This document shows positions 6,760-13,413 of a stretch of 16,426 nt of DNA, one piece after another (within the stretch, counting starts at the first letter, position 1; every line of letters starts with the position of its first letter). The notes under the pieces were generated by a model. It saw only the letters and a program-made list of their open reading frames with translations. It had not been told where the DNA came from and searched no databases. The stretch is from an uncultured Bacillota bacterium (GTDB taxonomy: Bacteria; Bacillota; Clostridia; Peptostreptococcales; Anaerovoracaceae), in NCBI GenBank assembly GCA_946545145.1, contig CAMNNG010000014.1, positions 1 to 16,426 of the forward strand, in the 5' to 3' direction. The translations under genes and the position numbers were made by a program.

Positions 6760-8164
6760 CGTTCTCTTCCTTCTTGGCCTTCGATGCTTCCCAGTTTGCT
6801 ACGACTTCGTCGATTCCGCCTGCCATGAGGAAGAAGCTTTCAGGAATATCGTCGTGTTTTCCGTCGAGGATCTCGCGGAAGCTTCTTACTGTCTCGGACA
6901 GCGGCAGGTATTTACCTTCGATACCTGTGAACTGTTCAGCTACACCGAACGGCTGAGACATGAATCTCTGGATCTTTCTTGCACGGTTTACGATCAGCTT
7001 GTCCTGATCTGAGAGTTCGTCCATACCGAGTATGGCGATGATGTCCTGAAGGTCTTTGTAAGCCTGCAGTATCTCCTGTACCTCTCTGGCCGTGTTGTAG
7101 TGCTCTTCACCAAGGATGAGCGGGTCCATGATCCTCGATGTCGACGCGAGCGGGTCAACAGCCGGATAGATACCGAGCTCTGTGATCGCACGGTCGAGTA
7201 CCGTTGTAGCATCGAGGTGGGAGAATGTAGTCGCCGGAGCCGGGTCGGTAAGGTCGTCGGCCGGTACATATACGGCCTGGACCGATGTGATCGAGCCCTT
7301 CTTCGTCGAAGTGATTCTCTCCTGCATTGCGCCCATCTCTGTAGCAAGCGTCGGCTGGTATCCTACGGCTGACGGCATACGGCCGAGCAGCGCCGATACC
7401 TCGGAGCCTGCCTGAGTGAATCTGAATATGTTGTCTATGAACAGAAGAACGTCCTGTCCTTCCTCATCACGGAAGTACTCCGCCATCGTAAGTCCCGTAA
7501 GAGCGATCCTCATACGAGCCCCCGGCGGTTCGTTCATCTGACCGAATACCATGGCAGTCTTGTCGATTACTCCGGAGTCGATCATCTCGTAGTAAAGGTC
7601 GTTTCCTTCACGAGTTCTCTCGCCTACGCCCGCGAATACCGAAAGTCCGCCGTGCTCTGTAGCGATGTTTCTGATAAGCTCCTGGATCAGTACCGTCTTT
7701 CCTACACCGGCGCCGCCGAACAGGCCTACTTTTCCGCCCTTTGTGTAAGGAGCGATAAGGTCGATTACCTTGATACCTGTCTCGAATACCTGCGTTGATG
7801 TGTCCTGATCTTCAAAGCTCGGAGCTTCTCTGTGGATGGAAGCGCGCTTGTCTGTTTCAACAGGTCCCTTCTCATCTATAGTCTCGCCGATAACGTTGAA
7901 CAGTCTTCCGAGGACTTCCTTGCCTACAGGTACCTTGATCGGGCCTCCTGTATCAATGGCTTCCATTCCTCTTGAAAGTCCGTCCGTCGATGAAAGCGCG
8001 ACGCACCTTACGACATCGTCACCCATGTGCTGAGCGACTTCCGCTACGACTTTTTTATCACCGAGCATGATCTCAATGGCGTTGTTCAGCTCCGGCATCT
8101 GCTCCGGGTCGAACTTTACGTCTATGACAGGTCCTATGATCTGATGTATAAGTCCCTTGTTCAT
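6752..8164 (-). CDS. atpD: F-type ATP synthase beta subunit
   Basis: Catalytic subunit of F1, 470 residues, which makes or hydrolyses ATP at the alpha-beta interface. Visible: the Walker A loop GGAGVGKT (150-157), the catalytic glutamate in GERTREG (Glu182), the Walker B strand DVLLFIDNIFRF, the adenine and Arg-finger neighbourhood SALLGRMPSAVGYQPTL, and the DELSD loop (382-386, family DELSEED) that touches gamma. The start ATG has GGAGGAG upstream overlapping the atpG stop region (15-base spacer). All catalytic residues I checked are present. Confidence 0.98.
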   Translation of the reverse strand: MNKGLIHQIIGPVIDVKFDPEQMPELNNAIEIMLGDKKVVAEVAQHMGDDVVRCVALSSTDGLSRGMEAIDTGGPIKVPVGKEVLGRLFNVIGETIDEKGPVETDKRASIHREAPSFEDQDTSTQVFETGIKVIDLIAPYTKGGKVGLFGGAGVGKTVLIQELIRNIATEHGGLSVFAGVGERTREGNDLYYEMIDSGVIDKTAMVFGQMNEPPGARMRIALTGLTMAEYFRDEEGQDVLLFIDNIFRFTQAGSEVSALLGRMPSAVGYQPTLATEMGAMQERITSTKKGSITSVQAVYVPADDLTDPAPATTFSHLDATTVLDRAITELGIYPAVDPLASTSRIMDPLILGEEHYNTAREVQEILQAYKDLQDIIAILGMDELSDQDKLIVNRARKIQRFMSQPFGVAEQFTGIEGKYLPLSETVRSFREILDGKHDDIPESFFLMAGGIDEVVANWEASKAKKEENDG

Positions 8165-8179
8165 TATTCTGCTCTCCTC

Positions 8180-9043
8180 CTATTTCTGTGCTTCAGAGCC
8201 CGAAACGATCTCGATGAGCTGGTTCGTGATCGCTGCCTGTCTGGCCCTGTTATAGTTGAGCGACAGCTCCTGGAGCATATCTCTCGCGTTGTCGGTGGCG
8301 TTCTCCATAGCCATCCTCCTCGCTGCGTGCTCACATGTCGCCGATTCCACTATAGCGTTGTATACCATCGTTTCGACGTACTTCGGTACGAGATAGTTGA
8401 ATACAGCCTCCATCGAAGGACCGTACTCGATGTCCTTGTCGTGCATCATCACATTCGCGTTCTTCTCCGGCTGGAACGGCAGCATCCTTATGGCTGTCGC
8501 CTGCTGGTCGATAGTGCTCAGATAAGCAGTATATACAAGAACGACTTCGTCTATCTCGCCGTCTTCATACATCTTGATGATCGGTCTTGAGAGCTGCTGC
8601 GTCGCCAGGAACGATATCGTCTCCGGTGGATCTTCATAGTCCCCGATGATCTCGATTCCCTCCTTGGCGAAGTAGTCGCGTCCTTTGCTCCCTACCGCCA
8701 CGATCTTGGGCACGCTCTTGCGGACCCTCATCGCTTCTTCCGCCTTGCGGATGACGTTGGAGTTGAACCCTCCGCACAGACCTTTGCTGCTCGTAAGGAT
8801 GATATAGCATGTATTCTTGATCTCACGGTTTCCCTCGAGGTATTCCTCAGGGATGTTCGTCGTGCTCGTGAATATCTCGCCTATCGTATCCGTTATGAAA
8901 TGCAGCTGCTTATTCGTTTGTTCAAAGGTGGCTTTGGCCCTTCTCAGCTTTGCCGCGGATACCAGTTTCATGGCGTTCGTTATATGCTCCATGCTGGTAA
9001 CGCTCTTGATGCGGCGCTTTACGTCCTGCATACTGACGGCCAT
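8180..9043 (-). CDS. atpG: F-type ATP synthase gamma subunit
   Basis: Rotor shaft of F1, 287 residues. The conserved N-terminal coiled-coil helix (DVKRRIKSVTSMEHITNAMK, followed by LVSAAKLRRAK) and the C-terminal helix (NYNRARQAAITNQLIEIVSG) are intact. The middle Rossmann-like part includes ILTSSKGLCGGFNSN. The start ATG is preceded by a near-perfect AAGGAGGTGA site with good spacing, one of the strongest ribosome sites in the window; a second in-frame ATG four codons on is less well placed. Confidence 0.97.
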   Translation of the reverse strand: MAVSMQDVKRRIKSVTSMEHITNAMKLVSAAKLRRAKATFEQTNKQLHFITDTIGEIFTSTTNIPEEYLEGNREIKNTCYIILTSSKGLCGGFNSNVIRKAEEAMRVRKSVPKIVAVGSKGRDYFAKEGIEIIGDYEDPPETISFLATQQLSRPIIKMYEDGEIDEVVLVYTAYLSTIDQQATAIRMLPFQPEKNANVMMHDKDIEYGPSMEAVFNYLVPKYVETMVYNAIVESATCEHAARRMAMENATDNARDMLQELSLNYNRARQAAITNQLIEIVSGSEAQK

Positions 9044-9082
9044 AGCTTCACCTCCTTTTCCTTTATATTTCTAAATCAAGTC

Positions 9083-10690
9083 TTACAGATTCTTTTCCGC
9101 TTCGGCTCTTGCCGCCTCTATTGCGGCATCTTCTTCAGCGAGTTCTTCGTGCCTGAGAGCTTTCTGGCTGTCGATGAGCATGTCGCTCTTCTGAGTCTTT
9201 CTGAATTTGACGATGTCATCTCTGAGCTCCTGCTCCATAGCATCCGAAAGTTTTCCCTCTTCAAGGATCTGGTCGAGGAACGGTCTCTCATTGAGTTCCA
9301 TGTACTCGATCAGGTTCTTTTCGAACTCTCCGATCCTGTCGATCTGGATATCCTGCATGAAGCCGTTGACCGCGGCGAAGATGCTGACTACCTGATACTC
9401 TACCGGCATCGGCTTGTACTGGCCCTGCTTGATGATCTCCATCAGAACAGCACCGTGGTCGAGTCTTGCCTTAGTGTCCGCGTCTACGTCGGAGCCGAAC
9501 TGCGAGAAGCTCGCGAGCTCTCTGTACTGAGCCAGCTCCATCTTGATCTTGCTCGATACCTGTTTCATAGCCTTGATCTGAGCGTCGCCGCCTACCCTGG
9601 ATACGGATATACCGGCGTCGATAGCAGGTCTCTGGCCCTGGAAGAACAGTTCGGGCTGCAGATATATCTGACCGTCTGTGATCGATATTACGTTTGTCGG
9701 GATGTAAGCCGATACGTCGCTTGCCTGTGTCTCGATGATCGGCAGAGCAGTAAGCGAACCGCCGCCGAGCTTGTCGGACAGCTTCGCAGCTCTTTCGAGC
9801 AGTCTCGAGTGCAGGTAGAATACGTCGCCCGGATAAGCCTCACGCCCCGGCGGCCTTCTGAGCAGCAGGGACATGGCTCTGTAAGCAACAGCATGCTTCG
9901 AAAGGTCGTCGTATACGATCATTACATGCTGCCCCTTGTACATGAAGTACTCACCCATAGCGCATCCTGCGTACGGTGCGATGTACTGCAGCGGAGCTAC
10001 GTCCGAAGCTGTAGCCGAAACTACGATAGTGTAGTCCATAGCGCCCTGGTCTTCGAGAGTCTTAACGAGCTGTGCTACTGTCGACTTTTTCTGACCGATG
10101 GCAACGTAGATGCAGATGACATCCGTGTCCTTCTGGTTCAGGATAGTGTCGATAGCGATAGCCGTCTTACCTGTCTGTCTGTCGCCGATGATCAGCTCAC
10201 GCTGACCTCTGCCGATCGGGATCATCGAGTCAATAGCTTTGAGTCCCGTCTGCAGCGGCTCTTTTACGGACTGACGGTCGATAACGCTCGGTGCCGGGCT
10301 TTCGACCGGTCTGGCCTCGCTCGTCTTGATGGGGCCTTTGCCGTCGATCGGCTGTCCGAGAGCGTTGACTACTCTTCCTATCATCGCTTCGCCTACAGGT
10401 ACTTCGATTACTCTTCCTGTCGGCTTGACTATATCTCCTTCTTTGATCTCGGCATCCGAACCGAGGATAACGCATCCTACGTTGTCTTCCTCAAGGTTCA
10501 TGGCCATGCCGAAAGTGCCACCGGGGAACTCAAGGAGCTCTCCGGACATGCAGTTATCGAGCCCGTAAACCCTCGCGATACCGTCACCGACCTGGATGAC
10601 AGTTCCGAAGTCCGAGACGTCAAGGGCATTGGAGTAGTTCTTGATCTGCTCCTTGATGACCGCACTTATTTCTTCAGGTCTTAAATTCAT
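9083..10690 (-). CDS. atpA: F-type ATP synthase alpha subunit with C-terminal extension
   Basis: Non-catalytic nucleotide-binding subunit of F1. Visible: the N-terminal beta-barrel with DFGTVIQVGDGIARVYGL, the Walker A GDRQTGKT (169-176), the region LLLRRPPGREAYPGDVFYLH, and the ISVSRVGGDAQIKAMK stretch that contains the Arg finger. The protein is 535 residues, while typical bacterial AtpA is about 500-515. The extra length is at the C-terminus: from about residue 503 there is a charged, Ala/Glu-rich tail ending in AEAEKNL, likely helical. The start ATG has AGGAGG about 10 bases upstream. It follows atpH by 27 bases. Confidence 0.97.
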   Translation of the reverse strand: MNLRPEEISAVIKEQIKNYSNALDVSDFGTVIQVGDGIARVYGLDNCMSGELLEFPGGTFGMAMNLEEDNVGCVILGSDAEIKEGDIVKPTGRVIEVPVGEAMIGRVVNALGQPIDGKGPIKTSEARPVESPAPSVIDRQSVKEPLQTGLKAIDSMIPIGRGQRELIIGDRQTGKTAIAIDTILNQKDTDVICIYVAIGQKKSTVAQLVKTLEDQGAMDYTIVVSATASDVAPLQYIAPYAGCAMGEYFMYKGQHVMIVYDDLSKHAVAYRAMSLLLRRPPGREAYPGDVFYLHSRLLERAAKLSDKLGGGSLTALPIIETQASDVSAYIPTNVISITDGQIYLQPELFFQGQRPAIDAGISVSRVGGDAQIKAMKQVSSKIKMELAQYRELASFSQFGSDVDADTKARLDHGAVLMEIIKQGQYKPMPVEYQVVSIFAAVNGFMQDIQIDRIGEFEKNLIEYMELNERPFLDQILEEGKLSDAMEQELRDDIVKFRKTQKSDMLIDSQKALRHEELAEEDAAIEAARAEAEKNL

Positions 10691-10717
10691 TTAATATTTC
10701 CTCCTGACGAGGGCAAA

Positions 10718-11254
10718 TCACATTTTCATTGAATTGCCCAGACTTTCAAGACGCGAGCGCAGGCTTGCGTCTATTATTTTTCCGTCGATAAGGATCTTGA
10801 CTCCACCTATAAGAGTCTTGTCGATCTCATTCTCGAGTTTGACGTTTTCACCGAGCAGATCCGAAACCTTCTGCTGCAGCGAGTCCATCCTCTCTTCAGA
10901 GACAGGCTGCGCCGAGTACACTGTACCGAACGCTACGCCCTCTTCTTCGTTGCGCAGTTTTTTGTAGTCTTTTACGATCTGTTCGTATCGCCCGATCCTG
11001 TGATTGTCTATGAGGATATACAGAAAATTCTCCAGCTCCTCGCAGATCTTCCCCGAAAAGACATTCTTGATGATGTCTTTCTTTTCGGCCATCGAAATGC
11101 CCGGGAAGTTGAGGAGTTTGAAGAAGTCCCCGTTTTCTTTGAACACGTCAAGAACGGCAAAGGCCTCTTCTTCGATCTCACTGACCTTACCGACGTCGTG
11201 CGCCGCTGAGAACAGGGCGCCTCCATATGTCCTGTCAACGGTTAATTCTGCCAT
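10718..11254 (-). CDS. atpH: F-type ATP synthase delta subunit
   Basis: Peripheral-stalk subunit that ties the b dimer to the top of the alpha-beta ring. It is 178 residues, normal for the family. The N-terminal six-helix domain begins VDRTYGGALFSAA and includes FFKLLNFPGISMAEKKDII. The C-terminal domain carries the family segment TLIGGVKILIDGKIIDASLR. Its ATG lies 13 bases inside the end of atpF, so the two peripheral-stalk proteins are translationally coupled. Confidence 0.95.
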   Translation of the reverse strand: MAELTVDRTYGGALFSAAHDVGKVSEIEEEAFAVLDVFKENGDFFKLLNFPGISMAEKKDIIKNVFSGKICEELENFLYILIDNHRIGRYEQIVKDYKKLRNEEEGVAFGTVYSAQPVSEERMDSLQQKVSDLLGENVKLENEIDKTLIGGVKILIDGKIIDASLRSRLESLGNSMKM

Positions 11255-11748
11255 TTAGCTGTACCTACCTCTTCCATCACCTGATCAAGGATCTGTTCCT
11301 GGCCGTTGACCTCGATCTCCTTCTCCATGATCTTCTCAGCCATCATAAGAGCCAGCTCGCTGATCTGATCTCTGACGTCAGCAAGTGCGCTCTCCTTCTC
11401 CTGTTCGATCTCAACGCGGGCTTTCTGGACTATATCGTCAGCCTGCTTGTTCGCTTCTTCGATGATCGACGCTGCCTTCAGCCTTGCCTGATCGGTCGCT
11501 TCTTTGATGATGTCGCGGCCCTCAGACTCGACGTTGGCGATGCGCTTTTCATAGTTGGCGAGCTTTTCGTCGGCTTTGCGGTTAGTCGCTTCCGCGCTGT
11601 CGAAGGCATCTTTTATGGTCTGTCTCCTGGTGTCGAGCATGTTGATGAAAGGTCTGTAGAGGAACTTTCCAAGCACACCGACCAGAATCAAGAAGTTGAT
11701 CAGATAAAAGACAAATTCTATCAGGCTTATTCCTAATGCTTCAACCAT
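11242..11748 (-). CDS. atpF: F-type ATP synthase b subunit
   Basis: Peripheral-stalk subunit, anchored in the membrane and dimeric. It is 168 residues: one N-terminal membrane helix (about 9-29, FVFYLINFLILVGVLGKFL), followed by the conserved LYRPF tether and a long charged coiled-coil helix (about 40-155) rich in Ala, Glu, Lys and Arg. AAGGAAG precedes the ATG. It comes 31 bases after atpE and overlaps atpH by 13 bases. Only one b-type gene is present, so the stalk is expected to be a homodimer. Confidence 0.95.
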   Translation of the reverse strand: MVEALGISLIEFVFYLINFLILVGVLGKFLYRPFINMLDTRRQTIKDAFDSAEATNRKADEKLANYEKRIANVESEGRDIIKEATDQARLKAASIIEEANKQADDIVQKARVEIEQEKESALADVRDQISELALMMAEKIMEKEIEVNGQEQILDQVMEEVGTAKWQN

Positions 11749-11779
11749 GATTTCTTCCTTCGATTAACCTCTTACTTTA

Positions 11780-12001
11780 TCATACCTTCGAATAGAGCAG
11801 GAACGCGATTACAAGACCGTAGATCGTCAGCGATTCCATGAACGCGAACGCCAGGATCATGTTCGTTCTGAGCATACCCGCCGCCTCCGGCTGACGAGCC
11901 ATACCGTCAAGCGCTTTACCTGCTGCGATACCCTGACCGATTCCCGGTCCTATAGCTGCAAGACCTACTGCCAGCGCTGCTCCTAATGCTACCATACCCA
12001 T
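11780..12001 (-). CDS. atpE: F-type ATP synthase c subunit with Na+-type binding residues
   Basis: Proteolipid that forms the membrane rotor ring. It is 73 residues, two membrane helices joined by the polar RQPE loop (37-39 region). The ion-carrying carboxylate is Glu56. The residues that define Na+-binding rings such as that of Ilyobacter tartaricus are here: Pro19 and Gln23 (PxxxQ), Glu56-Ser57 (ES) and Tyr61. The Thr that holds a water in Ilyobacter is replaced by Leu58. From family knowledge this predicts Na+ binding, though some such rings also carry H+. AAAGGAG lies 9 bases before the ATG. The 107-base spacer upstream contains three stem-loops. As the ring needs many c copies per enzyme, high translation is expected. 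Confidence 0.97.
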   Translation of the reverse strand: MGMVALGAALAVGLAAIGPGIGQGIAAGKALDGMARQPEAAGMLRTNMILAFAFMESLTIYGLVIAFLLYSKV

Positions 12002-12010
12002 AGTTTAGTA

Positions 12011-12017
12011 CTCCTTT
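12011..12017 (-). promoter_or_regulatory. Ribosome binding site of atpE
   Basis: AAAGGAG on the minus strand lies 9 bases before the ATG at 11999-12001. A second in-frame ATG two codons later would be 15 bases away, so the first is the better start. The site begins 6 bases after the last stem-loop of the spacer and is left single-stranded. Confidence 0.7.
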
Positions 12018-12023
12018 CATGCT

Positions 12024-12037
12024 AGTCTTTTTAGACT
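12024..12037 (-). repeat. Stem-loop 3 of the atpB-atpE spacer
   Basis: A perfect 5-base inverted repeat (AGTCT and AGACT) around a 4-base A loop on the transcript, just upstream of the atpE ribosome site. It is the last of three hairpins in this spacer. Confidence 0.5.
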
Positions 12038-12050
12038 TGTTTCGTTATAT

Positions 12051-12069
12051 ATCAAATTACAAATTTGAT
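12051..12069 (-). repeat. Stem-loop 2 of the atpB-atpE spacer
   Basis: A perfect 8-base A/T-rich inverted repeat, ATCAAATT and AATTTGAT, around a 3-base loop. It could act as an RNA hairpin that protects or exposes the atpE message, or as a binding site for a dimeric protein. An A/T-rich TATATAA follows it, but no good -35 box was found at the right distance. Confidence 0.55.
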
Positions 12070-12081
12070 CTTATCCATCAT

Positions 12082-12100
12082 GCCCCTGCCTCAGCGGGGC
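12082..12100 (-). repeat. Stem-loop 1 of the atpB-atpE spacer
   Basis: GCCCC and GGGGC pair around a 9-base loop, 8 bases after the atpB stop codon. It is GC-rich but not followed by a run of U, so it is not an intrinsic terminator. A 3'-end stabilising or processing role for the atpB side is plausible. Confidence 0.5.
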
Positions 12101-12108
12101 CTTCGCCC

Positions 12109-12801
12109 TTAAAGGGTCTCCAGTTCTTCTCCTTCGACCTCGCCTGCCTCTGTGAAGTAGATCGCCGTCAGCAGCGAGAATACGAGAGCCTGGACGAGTC
12201 CCATCAGTACGGACAGGGCCTGCATTACTACAGGAAGTCCGATCGGGACCATCGTGAAGAACTGATGTGTTACCGTCTCTTCACCGAATACGTTACCGTA
12301 AAGACGCATCGTCAGCGAGAGGGGTCTTACGACCATCTCTATCACCATCAGAGGGAAGAGGAACGCGAACGGTTTGAAAAGGTGTTTGAAGTATTTCGGT
12401 CCTCTGTTCGCCCTGATACCTACGAACATCGTCATGAAGAAGACGAATATAGCCATCGCGGCCGTGCAGTTGATGCTGGCCGTCGGAGGCTTGAGTCCGG
12501 GAAGCTCGCCGGCTGCGGGAAGCAGTCCGGAATAATTGCAGAACAGGATGTAGATGAACAGCGTTCCCACTATCGGGAAGTACTGCCTGCAAAGCTTCTT
12601 GCCCATGATCCCTTCAAAGAAACCGTAGAGCTTGCCTATGCCTATCTCAACCATGTTCTGCAGCCTGCCGGGTTCTTTCAGCTGCATATTGCGTCCCGCA
12701 AGAATTGCGATAACGCAAAGAATGATGGTGATCACGGTGCTCGTTATCATTCCGCTCGTGATTCCCATCTCGTTCAAATTTTCCATCATAGATACAGTCA
12801 T
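12109..12801 (-). CDS. atpB: F-type ATP synthase a subunit
   Basis: Membrane stator subunit that forms the ion half-channels against the c-ring, 230 residues with five to six predicted helices. The essential arginine is present in SLTMRLYGN (Arg166). The KPPTASINCTAAMAI segment and the last-helix VQALVFSLLTAIY are the other family hallmarks. The start chosen has GGGTGG about 14 bases upstream in a short hairpin loop (CTGCA and TGCAG arms); a start at the in-frame ATG four codons later is possible. The gap to the atpI-like gene is 34 bases. Confidence 0.95.
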   Translation of the reverse strand: MTVSMMENLNEMGITSGMITSTVITIILCVIAILAGRNMQLKEPGRLQNMVEIGIGKLYGFFEGIMGKKLCRQYFPIVGTLFIYILFCNYSGLLPAAGELPGLKPPTASINCTAAMAIFVFFMTMFVGIRANRGPKYFKHLFKPFAFLFPLMVIEMVVRPLSLTMRLYGNVFGEETVTHQFFTMVPIGLPVVMQALSVLMGLVQALVFSLLTAIYFTEAGEVEGEELETL

Positions 12802-12835
12802 AACCTGTCTGCACCACCCTTCATGCAGTATTACG

Positions 12836-13129
12836 TCATTTCCTTGCGCCAGCGGTGATGAAGTTCATCGCCACAAGGCCCGTTGCCGCCCCTATAAAGA
12901 ACGATACCCATTCTACGGGGACGATATTCCTCATGAGGAATACGATAACTAAAATAGCGATATTGAGCGCATTGCTCGCAAGAAGCCTGCCGTAGACCTG
13001 CGCGGATTCATTGTCATACCCGCCCTCATCACTTTTTTTGATATATCTGCTCCAGATGATCTTGCTTTTGATGTATCCCAGCAGACCTCCGATCAGAAGA
13101 CCGGTCAGCGCTCCTATCACGTATTCCAA
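12836..13129 (-). CDS. atpI: AtpI-like small membrane protein, TTG start
   Basis: First gene of the ATP synthase operon. The product has 97 residues with about three hydrophobic segments: 3-25 (glycine-rich, ALTGLLIGGLLGYI), 51-68 (NALNIAILVIVFLM) and 73-93 (WVSFFIGAATGLVAMNFI). Position before atpB and overall type match AtpI/UncI, which is known in some Na+ ATP synthases to help assemble the c-ring. Sequence similarity within this family is low, so the call rests mainly on position and topology. The start codon is TTG, with a GGAGG site 10 bases upstream; no ATG in frame fits better. Confidence 0.72.
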   Translation of the reverse strand: MEYVIGALTGLLIGGLLGYIKSKIIWSRYIKKSDEGGYDNESAQVYGRLLASNALNIAILVIVFLMRNIVPVEWVSFFIGAATGLVAMNFITAGARK

Positions 13130-13413
13130 TTACGGTATGCCTCCAAATGAGAATATTCATAATAAATTATACTTGAATCAAAAAAAATGTAAAGCAGACA
13201 TGAAAATAAGTACAAGTCGATACAAGATTTTTGTCACCTATCTTCCGATTATTGGAATTTCAACATTTCCCCAACCTCTTATTCCGAAACAAAAGCCCGA
13301 TTACATCTATTTTCACGGCTCTTTCGGCAGAAATCAGGCAACATTTTTTCATTATTTCGAACAATTTTGAATATTGTTGTAAATCTGTTCGGTCTTTTTT
13401 CACTCTTTTTCGC
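13130..13413 (-). other. A/T-rich spacer between the MATE gene and the ATP synthase operon
   Basis: Largest gene-free stretch in the window, clearly richer in A/T than the genes. At its left end it holds the atp promoter and the atpI ribosome site (CCTCC on the plus strand, 13140-13144). Near the MATE end is a 6-base inverted repeat, AACAAT and ATTGTT, with a 7-base loop (13360-13378). No U-tract follows it on the minus strand, so no convincing terminator for the MATE operon is visible. No credible coding frame or RNA gene was seen in the rest. Confidence 0.6.
13166..13193 (-). promoter_or_regulatory. Sigma-70-type promoter of the ATP synthase operon
   Basis: On the minus strand TTTACA (13188-13193) and a perfect TATAAT (13166-13171) are separated by 16 bases, including a run of eight T. 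The transcript should begin near 13159, giving a leader of about 30 bases with the GGAGG site. It is the only clear promoter upstream of the atp genes. Confidence 0.78.

Noticed and set aside
8900..10684. 594-codon open frame on the plus strand opposite atpA
   Set aside because: It lies exactly antisense to a certain gene, gives a sequence with no recognisable domain, and arises from the codon bias of atpA. Similar plus-strand frames opposite copA, scpA and the MATE gene were left out for the same reason.
12035..12062. Internal promoter before atpE (TATATAA)
   Set aside because: No -35-like hexamer at 16-18 bases; A/T-rich composition of the stem-loop explains the match.
13100..13160. ATG-start leader peptide overlapping the atpI start (ATG at 13152-13154)
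   Set aside because: It has no ribosome site in front, since the predicted transcript starts only a few bases upstream, and the frame shows no regulatory peptide pattern.
13275..13330. Imperfect CCGAAA/TTTCGG hairpin in the atp upstream spacer as terminator
   Set aside because: The outer stem is 6 pairs, but the inner part needs bulges and the loop is about 19 bases; no U-run follows.
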